This document shows positions 48,595 through 60,900 of a stretch of DNA of 64,000 nucleotides, one piece after another. The notes under the pieces are model-generated. The model ran no database searches. It saw only the letters and a program-made list of their open reading frames with translations, and was not told the DNA's origin. Source of the DNA: Ulota crispa (lineage: Eukaryota; Streptophyta; Bryopsida; Orthotrichales; Orthotrichaceae); contig OY987252.1 of the NCBI GenBank assembly GCA_963920765.1, forward strand, positions 4,821,966 to 4,885,965. Reading direction: 5' to 3'. Within the stretch, counting starts at the first letter, position 1. Each line of letters begins with the position of its first letter. The translations under genes and the position numbers were made by a program.

Positions 48595-50675
48595 ATGGCT
48601 ACTCCAGGCTCCCCAATTCACTCAAAGAATGAAAGTGAACCTCCGAGGAAGAGATGAAGAAATTGGTCGGAAGTGGAATGGGCTTCTATAGCAATGTGGA
48701 GGTTCTGGCAAAGCCTGGCTACAAACAGGAGGTGGAACCTTGGACAAGAATGACATGTAAAAAGTACATTGACTGTGCCCACATAAACCGCCATTGGGAA
48801 TTCACTAGGTACAAGACGCATGTGAAGTTAGGCATGGCTTTAATCAACAAATGCAAGCACCTTGCATTCAAAAAGAGGTTGACTAAGGTTTCATTGACAC
48901 TTTGGAGGAGGTCACAAAGAAGGATGCAATGCTCTCACAATGTCAAATGGCATACACAGAGGTTTATTTTGGGAAAGATGTAAATTGGACTACTTACCAA
49001 GCCACAAAATAGAAAAACAGGTTTCCAAACAGACATTGCCACATTCCTGCAAATGCAAATGTGATATTGGAAGAGGTGGCACATGACGTGGAAAACAATC
49101 AGCAAATTGTGCAAGAGATTCCAGCGCAAGTTGTGGTCTAAAATGTAGTAGATCTACATGAAGCGCAAGATCAAGATGTAGAAGTGGATGTTGAGCCACT
49201 AGAAAAACGTGGAGTTCATGAAGGAAACAACCTAGCAAATGAGGTTGCCGTGCCAGTAGCAGTGCAATAGAATGTGAACGTTATTGTTCTGGTGCACCAA
49301 GAGAATTTTGTCTTCAATCTGATTCATGGAACGGGCACCAATGATGAGGACCTCTAGTACATGCGCAACTTAGTGCTAATGCTGCAAGCAGAGAAAGACA
49401 AGGCATTAAGGGCACATGCAGCAGATGTAGAGGTGCATAGAATAAGGGTAGGGTGCTTCATGGATGAGAATGACAAGCTAGCTAAAAGCCATGCCACCCT
49501 TCTAGCTTGCAAAGGACGATCAAGCATGGACAATATTCCATTGCTAGATGATGCTGTGACAAGCACAACATATGCTGCAGATGAAAGCCCAATAGCCGCC
49601 ACTCATGAAAATGAATTTGTGGTGCAACCTCATTTATCATTCCAGCCTCAAACTTTCAGGGGTGAAAATTTGAATGCGGCCGAGGCTGAAGCAATCCAAG
49701 CGGTGCAAAACCTTAGGGGGCCCATGTTTGACTTCAACGCCATGCGTGCACGTGCGGAGCAAGCAAAAGCAAAGGTGGCAAGTACAAAGGCAAATATGGA
49801 AGAACTAACAAACTCCATGCAAGCTCTAGAACTTTGCTCCATGGCAACTGAGGATAATGTCATGGTTCTCACGACATTGAACATAGAGTTGCAACAAAGA
49901 TTGGACATTTTGAAGGCCTCAAATACAAGATTGATCTAGAGCCTTGAAAAGAAGGGAATGTTGCTGCCGTTGTTGAACATGAAGTTGGCGTGCAACATTT
50001 CAAAGAACAAGGCCTTGCAAATGCAGCGAGAAGTGAAGAGAGTAGCTGCAGAATTCAATGATGGAGGTCATTGTTATTTTGGCTTGACCTTGTGGCCTTG
50101 CATTGAAGAAATGTTCCCCAAAACATTGCCGACAAACCGGCTGAACACAAGCATTGATTGGAACGTGGACCCAACTTTGCAATTTCAAATACAACACTAT
50201 ACAATGTAGGTATTTGCGCAAAGGCCAAGTAGGCAAATCCTCATTGTTGTGGCTTGAAGTTCAAGATTTTATAAAGGATGGCACGGTATGCATTATTGGC
50301 AAGAGCCTTTTGGCCCAGAGGGTGGATGGAGCCTCGGCACGTGCCCGCATATGTACCATCTTGGGTGTCTCATTGCCCACATGGTGACCAAAAAGCAATG
50401 TGTTAATTGCAAGGCCCCCTTTCATGAGCGGCTTTACAAAATGTTTGGCCTCCAAAACCACATGCCAATTCATTACGAGCATGATGAAGATAATTTATCG
50501 GGGCTAGGTAATAGGGTTCATTGGGGGAAGGATTTGTCATGGCTCTAGAAGTGGTCCTTCAACACCTATCATCTACTGACACAAATCGCGGACAAGGCCA
50601 TGCAATTTGAAAGTGTGGAGAGCGTCACCAACATCATCAAGGGGGTGATTAGAGATGGCAATCGTGAGCATTGAT
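48595..50675 (+). pseudogene. Coiled-coil and RING-like protein pseudogene
   Basis: Starting at ATG 48595 (MATPGSPIHSKNESEPPRKR, then a stop), coding signal continues through several frames. The best-preserved part, 49361-49939, encodes a long charged helix (MRNLVLMLQAEKDKALRAHA; FNAMRARAEQAKAKVASTKA) with heptad character, ended by a TAG and resuming with LNMKLACNISKNKALQMQRE. After a frameshift, 50280-50450 encodes a RING-H2-like motif: VCIIG in one frame, then GTCPHMYHLGCL and QCVNCKAPFHERLYKMFGL in the next. Spacing fits C-x2-C...C-x-H-x2-H-x2-C...C-x2-C, with the second Cys now Gly. RING domains act as ubiquitin ligases; here it is broken. I do not know the full-length family. Confidence 0.5.
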
Positions 50676-50679
50676 TGTA

Positions 50680-52230
50680 TGCAAGTCAGCTTGCTGGTGG
50701 ACACTAAGTCACAATTCACAATGTCTTTTCACATGAACCGCATCCATAGGACATACTATATGACAACAAAGGTCACAGTGTGGGATCAATTGCCAACATG
50801 ACTTTTGAGCAACAATCAGCCTTTGTTGAAGACAATACATTCTACAAGGCTCAATTATTAAGTTCCATATACAACTACATCCATAATCAGTACGATAGGT
50901 GAGTAGTGGCGTTGTTGACCACTTTGCAATCTTAGAACAAATTGCAAAGGTTTTTGAGAAATGGCGTAGATTTAGCGCAAAACTTTATAGATCTAGGAGA
51001 TGCCTAGATATTATATTTTTGAAGTATTTTTGATATATACCATAGTACAAGGCATTGTAATACAAGGAGATGAGTAATTTTTTTTTGGAAATGTATGCAA
51101 CTAGTCTACATAGATGTAAATATATACAAGAATGTTTTCAAAACAAGGATCCAAGAAGACTTAGCACTTGTTGTTGCACTTGCAAAATTTGGTATGAAAT
51201 GAAGCATTTACAATTCACTATGTCTTCTGTACATATTGTATTAAGCATTTGTATTATAGTCGTTTGCATAAAACAAATAGAGTACATTCCTAAACCACAG
51301 ATCATTATAGTAAACCCATGGAAATAATCACTTTTGTGAAAGAACTGCATGATGTGATTTGGAATTACTACATGTATTACAAGCATTTTACTACATCACC
51401 TGGTGACCAAACCAATTTTTGTACTTTTTTTCAAACTTGATAAAATGTAACATGGTGAACCACACCTTTTTCCTACTTTTTAACAAATGCAACTAATAGA
51501 ATATGGTGAAGGACACAATTTTTCCTACGTTAGAAGAAATGCATCATATGATAATTTCCTTGTTGAAGTAGGGGCCAACATATAGAGACTTTGGTTTCAC
51601 ATTGATGTACATGTGCACAAAGCATAATTTTTGTTGCCCAAATGTAAAATCCTAGAATACAACATTGATTTGTACATTACATATTTACATAAGATAAGGC
51701 TTGAACCCTCTAGGATTCAAACCCTATATCAAGATAACCAAGTAAATTGCCTAGGGTATGGAAACGCTTACAATCCTAATAACATTGTGCTAAACCCTTG
51801 AAAACCAAAACAACTAAAACAATTCAGAGTACATAAAACATATTGTTAATTTTTGATAGCAAGATTATTTTAACGGCAAAGTTTACAATTTGGTTTTTTG
51901 TAGACACTAGCAAGGCTTGAATCCACATTTAAGTTTTGACCAGAACAAGAGTTTTAAAGTAGAAGAAGAAATTAGAAATCATAACTAAAAGAAATTTAGA
52001 TATAAAGCAAAACTTGAGTTGCAACAATCTATTGAGAATTGAGATTGTTATAATCCAAGCAAAATATGTATGCAAAGGTCAAAGCCAATTTTTTTACTAC
52101 ATACAGTTTATGTAAATTGTATCTGCTTTTCTCATGTATCTTCTAAGTGATGAAGCAAAGTTTGGAAAAATTACTTGGAGGCCTAAACGATCTATAGTAG
52201 CCATGTTCTTGTGGTTTATTATTTCTTCAA
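50680..52230. other. Non-coding AT-rich DNA
   Basis: No gene recognised; short open frames lack domains. Confidence 0.4.
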
Positions 52231-52237
52231 AAGAAAT

Positions 52238-54700
52238 ACTTAAGTATGCTAAAATGGCCTCCACACTTAGAAAATAATGACAACAGTACAATAGTGACAT
52301 TTAAAACACAAATGCAATTTTAAATTTCCCTTGGACATTTGTGCTAAAATGTGATGTGTTGGTGAAGGTCCAATGGCCCATGGGCTGGTAACCAGGAGGT
52401 CATTGGTGATTTGGTTCAAATCCTTGACGTTGCAATTATTTAGAACTTGTTATACAAGCCTATAACTTTTAATTAAGACAAAGTAATCTGGGAAAAAAAT
52501 AGTGGAGGTGAAACACAATTGCAATGGCCAACTTTTTTTTATTTTGTGTTCCTTCAAAATAAATATTGTAGCCTCTAAAAGACCATTGTCCCATCTGAGG
52601 ACAAATGGGATTTCGGGCATGTTCCTATGGCTAAATCACTTTGCGTGATTTCATGAAACTTTTATTAAAGGCCAGAAATTCAAAGATCTATGTGGGTTTG
52701 CCATTTTTCCTTCATTCCGACGGTTATTGAAGATGTTAAATATTAAAACCTATGAAATGTTGCTCCCCGGGCAGCCAATAACTTCTTTCAAAATTTTCTT
52801 TTTTTTCAAAAAAAAATCTGAAGTAGGTTCTTTAGACTTATATAGATGTAGGAAGCTTTGAATCATTCAATTTTGATTGATGAGATGAAAGTTATGAGAA
52901 GTTTTAGTTTGCAGGTAAGTGTGGTTATACTCTGAAAAAATAACTTATGAACTATTGAATTTCATTTTTGAATGCAAATTTAATGTTAAACCCTAAGAAA
53001 TATATTGGAAAATGGAAAGAGACCAAAGGGTGAAGATTGCTTGATACTTGCTAGGACAATCTCACCATTGGGATTCTTGTGATTCAATTCCATTGCTAGG
53101 AAAGTGAAAATGTAACATTTTCTTCAATCTAAAACCGTCTTCTATTTAATGTCTTTTTTAATAATGAAAATTAAGTATGTTTTGTTTTGGTTTTTTTCCA
53201 AAGACTCTCAACTCAATTTCCCATTGTAAAAAAATAAACCTCAAAAATCCATGGTGAAAAAATTTGAAATTAAAAAAGCTCAAAGTCAAATAATCTAGTC
53301 GTGCAAGGTGCAAAAAAGCTTGTTTTTTATCTTGTAAATGTTAATATCTTGTAATCTATGCGGTCAAAGTTTTTAAGTTTTGAATGACACATTTTTATAC
53401 AAGTCTAGTACAAGATCCTATGGTTAGATATGCAAAAAGACTAATCTTCAAACTTTTTTACTCTTTGCCATAGAAGTGACAGGTTTGAATATCTTTTGAA
53501 AAAAATAAAGGCCATGGTCCTTTAGGGCTTAGTCATTGAAATAGCCATTGAACTTGCAAAATAAAGGTAGTGCTGTGATTTACAGTACAAGTACAATATT
53601 AATTCTCTATTGACATTTGGCCTAGCACGTGGTGAATTGGTGAAGGCCCATGGGTTGGTAACCAGGAGCTCCTAGGTTCAAACCCTCAACATTGCAATTC
53701 TTTAGAACTTGTTATTTATGCCTATAACTTTTAATTAAAGAATAGAAATTTGAAAAAAGTTGGTGGAGGTGAAACTAAACTACAATAGCCAACTTTTCTT
53801 GGCTTAGAGATTCTTATAAAAAAATACTTTAGTATGCTAAAACAGCCTCCAAAATTGCAAAAAAATGATAGTGCTGTGATTTACAATACAAGTACAGTAT
53901 TAATTCACTATTGGACATCTAGCCTAGCACTTGGTGTGTTGCTGAAGGTCCATGGGCTGGTACCCAAGGGGTTTGGGGTTCAAGTCCTCTCGGTGGCAGA
54001 CGAGCACAGTTGTGGGTGAGGTCTTGTCAAGATATACTGGTCCTAGATATCAACGTATGGTTCTTATGCAGACCTATCCAAATGTGGTTGAATTTTGCAA
54101 CCACATTCGGATAAGTTTGCATGTGGACCATTTGTTGATTTTCAAGAGCAATACATCTTGATAAGATCTTGCCTCCAACCGTGGTCAACTAGTTGTCCAT
54201 TCATTGATTGCAGCTGCCAAGAATCGTTACATTAGCACCAGCCAACACAGCACAATTTGCAAACTTTTCGCATTTTCTATCCTTTCATCAGTATAACTTT
54301 TAAATTAATACTTGAAATCTGAAAGAAATTGTTGGAGGCAAAACTAAACTACATTAGCCAGCTTTTCTCAATTGGAAAATTCTTGAAAACAAATACTTTA
54401 GTCTACTGAAATAGCCTTAGAACTTTAGAACTTGCAAAATAATGATAGTACTCTCATTTACAATACAAGTACAATATTAGTTCTCTATTGGACATTTGGC
54501 CTAGCATGTGGTGTGTTGGTGAAGGCCCATGGGCTGGTAACCAAGAGGTCTTGGGTTCAATTCTTTGCCTTTGCAATTCCTTGCAAGGGGGAGGACTGGA
54601 GGAGGTTCCAGTGTGGCAAAATTGTGTCAACATATAAATCGTGCAAGTGTTTGCCGTTCAGGGTCCGCATCCACGTGCTTGTAGTACGTCAATGCATACC
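52238..54700 (+). mobile_element. tRNA-Thr-like SINE, four copies in one orientation
   Basis: Four related units each hold a tRNA-like core with an A-box-like GGTGTGTTGGTGAAGG, a segment GGGCTGGTAACC whose loop CTGGTAA resembles the tRNA-Thr(GGU) anticodon loop, and a Pol III B box. B boxes are at 52413-52423 (GGTTCAAATCC), 53675-53685, 53977-53987 (GGTTCAAGTCC) and 54554-54564. Each core is preceded by a conserved leader (ATACTTTAGTATGCTAAAA; TTTACAATACAAGTACA). All but the third-type tails share GGTGGAGGTGAAAC. The last three units are contiguous, starting about 53500, 53819 and 54382. The cores do not fold into complete tRNAs. Confidence 0.6.
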
Positions 54701-55920
54701 TTGAACGGCTTGTGCATGCATGTTTTCTATGTTGTCGCAATCCTACCATAAACCCTAAAACATCCAGCAATTTCAGCTCCTCACACCAGCACTGGCCAAC
54801 ACAATCTTTTATATTTTCTTGCATTTCATGGTCTCAAGTGCAAAGCAACTCATAGGCAATAGCATGCTGATTCCTTGCGCCAACTTACCCATGAACTTGT
54901 TCCTCCATTAATTGCAGATATTAAATCACTCATAGAAGCTGTTGGCCTTGATGGAAAGACTTGGACGATTGTAGTCAACAGGCAATCATGGTTGTGGGCA
55001 AGAGATCACACATATCAGCAATAAGAGGTCCACATTCACATACTAGCAATTCTAGTTGGCTTTTGCATGTTAGGATGGATTTGGATTTTACAACATCATG
55101 CTCCATGTAATTGAGCTGGGATTTGGGAGGATCATGTGGTTGAAGGGCCTAGTGAAAGGAGTCTCCTAAAACCTCTTTCATGTCCCTTCAAGACTTTGCA
55201 AGTTTACCCTAAACCATCATATTTTACCCTATTTCTTAGGCCTATTTCTCTAGGAGAAAAGGTGATTTGGGTTTTCATTTTTTCCCCTAAGTCATCATTG
55301 TGAATTGGTTTGTCCCTTCGATTCAATGTTTTTGGTTGTTGACCCCACAGCACCAAGTCAGTTGCTAGATTGCCTACCCACGACCTGATCGACAACCACT
55401 TCAAACATCCAAATAGTGTACTACTATCAGTGAGAAAAGCATCCCTTAGAAACCACTCCTCCTGCACTAGTCATTGTGGATCATTGCAGAGGAAATGCAA
55501 ACTCCATACAACCAATAACAATTGCAAATTTGAAATAACGTGGCCTCTATGGCGCTCTAAATTTGCCAGATCTACTTCTCCATGTTCTTCTCCGTGCCTG
55601 GCGTCAGCAAACAACAAATTGCCAGAGTCGTGTTGACTACAAAATTAGTTGGAAGCGCACTTGTATTCCCACCATTCTACCCAGCATTACACTAATATTG
55701 TCAAATATTGTTGGCAAAACTAATTAAAAACCCTAAAACTAAATGTCAAAAAATTGTTGCCAACACTAAATGTGAAGTTGTGAATGTATACACTAATTGT
55801 TAATTTTTGTAAATTGTGGGAGTAATTTTTTTGTACAAGGTTACATTTAGTGTTTGAATTTAATTTTGGTAAAGTTTTGGTCGACACATTTATTCAAGAA
55901 GTTATGCATGAATATTATAA
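54701..55920. other. No clear gene
   Basis: Mixed-composition DNA with short open frames and no recognisable domain. Confidence 0.35.
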
Positions 55921-55924
55921 GGTG

Positions 55925-56640
55925 TTGAAGCGAGCTGTCCAACCAAGCCGTCCACTTGGCTGCCAAACAAGGCCATCCATGTGGCCGTCCTCTAAATTGT
56001 CAAACTAGGCCGTCCATCTAGTTGTCCAAGAAGGCCGTCAAACTAGGCCCTCCATGTGGCTGTCCAAGAATGCCGTCACACTAGGCCGTCCATCTTGGCG
56101 TCCAACTGAGATGTCCATTTGGCCGTCAGGGCAAGCCGTCCATCTCGTCGTCCAACCGAGATGTCCATCTGGCCATTAGGGCAAGCCGTCCATCTAGTTG
56201 TCCATCCAGATCGTCGAAACACGGCGTCCATCTGGCCGTCCAAGATGGCCGTCAAACTAAATTGTCCATCTAGCCGTCCGACCAAGATGTCCACCTGGCC
56301 ATCATACCAAGCCGTCCGACCAAGCCGTCCATCTGGCCGTCCATATCGATCGTCAACGTGGAGTCGTGGATTGTTGACCTGTTTGTCCAACGAGGTTTAT
56401 TGTCAATTGAAGACATCCTATGCGTGCATTGCAATGTCTGTCCAGTGGATTTTGAAAGTGCGGTCGACGGTTTTGTCAATAGATTCATGCATCCATTGCT
56501 CTTTTTCATCCACTTCTAGAAGTTTGTTGACAAATTTCATCTTGACGGACGCCAAGGTTGGATCCTGACGCTTGGACGGACATCCGAATGTCCGGATGTG
56601 ATGTGACAAGGACAAACTTGGTTAAATGGCTGTACTTGTG
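55925..56640. repeat. CCGTCCA-rich array, 5' of the gag/methyltransferase element
   Basis: From 55925 to about 56360 the DNA is an almost continuous series of GGCCGTCCATCTGG-, GCCGTCCAAGATGG- and GGCCGTCAAACTA-like units with a basic period of 11-13 bp. Looser copies continue to 56590 (CTTGGACGGACATCCG). Open frames on both strands are by-products (repeated Arg-Pro-Ser or Asp-Gly-Arg). Confidence 0.75.
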
Positions 56641-56675
56641 AGTAAAGTGGGAGTGACTAAGCTGTAGTATGGAGC

Positions 56676-57962
56676 TTGTCTGAGAGTGTGAAGCCCACGT
56701 GGAGACGGAGCAACAAGTTGGCCAAAGCACGGCGACAGGAGGCGCGGTTGCGGTCACAGCAGCAGGGTTTGCGGGGTCCATGCAACGGAAGGCGTGGCAG
56801 GATTTGCGGGGTCAGCAGCCAGGACGACGTTGAAGAGCGAAGACAATGTTGGAGAACAAAGGCAATGTCAAGGAGCAAAGGCGACTTCAAGGCGAAGTGA
56901 CGGCAAAGAGGTGACCATTGCACAAGAGTAGTGTCGGAGCAAGGATCTCACAAAGCAGCGCCAAAGCGGATTTTGAGGAGAGGCAGTCAGGGTTTCATCC
57001 TTGAATTTCATTCCATTTGTTTCATCCACCTTGGTTTTCTATCCTTTGAGGTTCTTCACCCCTGCCCTTTCATTCCGGATACAAGATTTGAGTTTGAACC
57101 AGAGTGGAGTTAACTCAAAGCAGAGTTGCTCCATGGTAGGAAGCTGGATATTTTTAGTCCACATACATGCTAAAATCTACTCCACCCGGACATCTTGTAT
57201 ATCTGAAATTTTTAAATCAAGTACATTTTGCAATCTAATCATAAGAGCACATTTCTAAATCCACCCTCCACCTAGATCTTGGAAATCCAAAATCTAGAAA
57301 TAGGTACATTCCAACAATCTATGGAAGTATAAATCTTCATTATTCCTAAATTTTGAAGGAATTGCCAAAGTTGTTTTAGTGCATTTTGAGCATTAATTTT
57401 GAGGGCAATTTCACTTGGATTTGAGTGAGATTTGCTCCCATAGTTGAGGATATTTGCCACTTAATCCATCTGTAGTGTTGGATGGCATTTTGGCCCGTTA
57501 TATCACCCATTTTGGCAATTTGCATTAGGAGATTCATGTTTTGTGAACATTGCAGCCGGAGTATCCTATTATCTCTTTAGTTTTAGACATTGAGAGAACA
57601 CTTTTAGTATTTTCCTTTGCTTTGCAGGCATTGCGACTTGGGGTTTTCCACTACATGCGTGCACTAATGGCGTTGACCCTTTCGATTTGTGCTTTTATGT
57701 TGTTTGGGAAGAAGATCTAGTTTTGATTGTTGGATTTAATTGTTGGTACCTTCTCTATATGCGGACAATGTCTTGTTTTGTGTTGTTGGGTGTTGGGCAT
57801 ATTGTGAAAGTGAGGTCAAATTGATTGCCAATGAGACCTTTTTGTATGCATTGAATTTGTATAATCCGGAATTGATCACCGGTAGACCACATAGATTGGT
57901 GGTGATTGCAGGTTAGATTGCCCTTACCCTGTAGATAGTTGTAGGTACTCGGTAGTTTATTT
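56676..57962 (+). other. Leader-like region upstream of gag
   Basis: 56676-57000 is purine-rich with GGAGCAAAGGCGAC-like imperfect repeats. It then turns pyrimidine-rich (57000-57070) and AT-rich, with possible acceptors such as TTTGCTTTGCAG at about 57628. No persistent coding frame. It could be the transcribed 5' leader of the element, possibly spliced. Confidence 0.3.
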
Positions 57963-60900
57963 ATGGTGAGCACGAGGAGTCAGTACTATCGCTCCCCTTT
58001 GCTAGACTATCCAGAGGGTACTTCTATTTCAAAACTTGGGCCAAAGTCGGATATTGACGAGGCTTTTGAGCATGTTTCAAAATTGGATACCAATTATAGG
58101 CTTCGGGTTTGGACTGTTGGCATGCTCAACAACACAAAGGACAATCATCACCATGTTGTGCAAGACCATTTCTCAAGACAGGCTGCGGGCATCTCCCTAC
58201 CCGATTGGGGGTGCCAATTCCACACATGGATGAAGGAGAAGTGTCAGCAAACACCGTTGTTCAATGACTGGTATGCATTTGAGCTTCTATCCCAGCATTT
58301 GGAGCTAGAGGCTCTTCAGACGTATGGGTCATGGATTGCACGACACGCAAAGTAGTTGCACCTAGTGGAAGATTACTGGCTCACCCAGATGGAGTTGGTG
58401 ACCGCTCTCAAGGAGAGTGTAGTTGGCCGAGTTTCTACTATTATTGATCAGCCCAAGACGGAAGAGGGGTCTTCTAGTAGTGAGCGGCTTGGCATGGGGA
58501 TCATGTTATGTCTGGCCCAAGCCACACAAGCGGCATTAGATGAGGTTGGTCCTTTGCCAGCATTCATCCTCTAGCGCTTTTCTTGGTGCATTTGGAAGCA
58601 GAGAACGGATGATTCTGACGGGATCAAATGAAGCAAATCTAAGAATTCCGCCGTGAGAAGGAGGATACTCCTCGCACCATGTATACTTGGTTGGTAGCAG
58701 CAGCTAGCAATGTCTTCACACAGCGTTAGCTAGTACACATTTACTTGTCCAAATTGGATAAGCGGATGGTAGATATGCTTGACGCGCGTCTCCTCTTCTG
58801 CTATCATGGTAACAAAACTTTGGTAGAAGATTTTGCCGAGGTATAAGAGCGAGGCAAGGCTCTTGGTGTGAGAGAAGCCACAGTCTTAGCCATGACCATG
58901 ATGGACACTCCCAAGCCTAAGAAGCTTGCTATCGTGACTGGTAGCTTGGCAAAGGCACAATCTAAGAGGGTTGTGTACTATTGGGCTTGTGGAGAAGCCG
59001 GCCACGCCAAAGGAGACCCAAAACGCTCCAAAAAAAAGGATGCAGGTGCTGCAAAGGCTAAATCCAAGATTGAGGTGCCCAAGACTGAGGCACCAAAGTC
59101 TAGCAACAAGACTAGGGGCAAGGGAAAGAAGCCTTTGGTAAATTTTCATTGTGGCAAATCCGGCCATAGTGATGAGAGATGCTTAATTATTCATCCAAAT
59201 AAGCGCCCAGGATCTTTAGCTGCCAGATCAAATGAGGTGAAGATACTTCAAGCTAAAATTGTAGAGCTCAAGATGAAGATGAGTGCAATGGCTTCTTTGG
59301 AGCAAATGGCGGACGCACAAGCTCCAATCAAGAGTCATGGCTCATCTTTCGTCATGGATGCCTATTTGTATGGCGTCTCACGGCAGATTGTGGCAAGGAT
59401 TGCTACTCGCGCTTAGACCACCGCACAGATAGTGGCATCTTCTTCAACTCCTGCCAATAATGGCGGGCGTCAGCGACACATAGGGTTGCCGGATCACACT
59501 AGGTAGTCCCAGTTACTTCTATCTTTCAGCATTGCAAATGCAACTACTTCTAGTGCCACTCCTCCTCTGCCTTTTGTTTCTCAAATTTCCCCCACTGAAG
59601 GGAATAGCACACACAATTTGGCGTACAAGTTATTGCAATTTCATATGTTTCTTGGAGTGGATTTCATGACACAAGATTTTTAACCGTCTAGTGTGTCTCA
59701 TTTGGCGGGGAGTATGTTGGAGGGCAAAGTGCCTATACCATCATTGGAGGTGTCGCAGGCAGTGATGGCTCCACCCACTATGGAGGATTTGCTGGCCATG
59801 CAAGCCGAATTGGCGGCAAAGGCTATTTTTGCATTTGAGGCCAATGCCCCATTGACATCTATTATGTAGTCATCCGTAGTGACTTATTTGTCTCACATTG
59901 CGGCTTGTTCTATCCTGGAGAGACGCAACTTGCATTTAGGGGTGATACGTTTGGTAAATGACAATAGAATTATGGTGGTTGGTAATACCAATGGCAACTC
60001 TAGATGAGCCACTCTTGTGTGCGTTATGTTAGATTCCGCGGCTTAGCCAGTCATGATTGGCAAATAACTAATCCAAGATTTGGATTTAGTCGCTGTTGAT
60101 GTTGAGCCTTGCCCATTCACAATTATCACATCAATTGGGGGCACGAAGATGGTCCTGTGTTATACACAACATTCATTATAGTTGATGTTCAGTGTAGGAT
60201 CAAGTCAATTGTTCTCCCATGTATCTTTCTAGTGCACTATGACCGGTGCTACCAATTACAACATTTTGGTGGGCCAACAAGCACTATATCCACTCCATTT
60301 GGCTTGGATAACTAGACAGAGGAGGCATGGATTAGGCCACAATGGTCTGCCGGCAATGGTAGCAAAGAGCTCATTCTTGTTACCTTTGTAGCTAACGTAG
60401 TGACCTCTATAGCAAAGACTGTGTTTGGATGCACTATTTTGGCATTTGATTTGCCATGTCGTTCCATACTTTTGGATGAGACATATGCATTTATGTTAGC
60501 ACTTGAAGAATCATGTGAGTATGCACTTATAGAGATCCTTGCACGCCATTGCAAGGATCTGTTTCCACCATGGGGAACTCAATGGGAGCTTACTCGTCAC
60601 AGTAGAGAGATTGTGGATGCTTTTGATGCTCCTCAATCCCTTTTGGATTCTTTTGCACTATTATTGGTTTGCACTATTCAGTAGGTGCCACCAGACAATG
60701 ACATTACCCTTGTCAAGTTCTTTGCTGGCATTGGTATAGGATTAGCAGCTATATTAGACGCCAAGGGCAAGGTGCAAAAATACATTCATGTCAACTGTGA
60801 CTTTGCAGCCAACCGTGCCGCTTGCCACCACATACATTGTTTGTTGGTGTTATATCTTGAGCAGCTTCAACCTTCTGCTATCCATGGATGTATTGGCAAG

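Noticed and set aside
53925..54000. Possible functional tRNA-Thr gene
   Set aside because: A and B box-like motifs and an anticodon-loop-like segment are present, but no acceptor stem can be formed and the unit recurs with leader and tail, so it is a SINE.
55925..56360. Regular short repeats resembling a CRISPR array
   Set aside because: Units are degenerate with an 11-13-bp period, there are no unique spacers of constant length and no cas genes, and the context is eukaryotic.
56076..56568. Long ORFs on both strands with repeated Arg-Pro-Ser or Asp-Gly-Arg
   Set aside because: By-products of the CCGTCCA array, not a conserved repeat protein.
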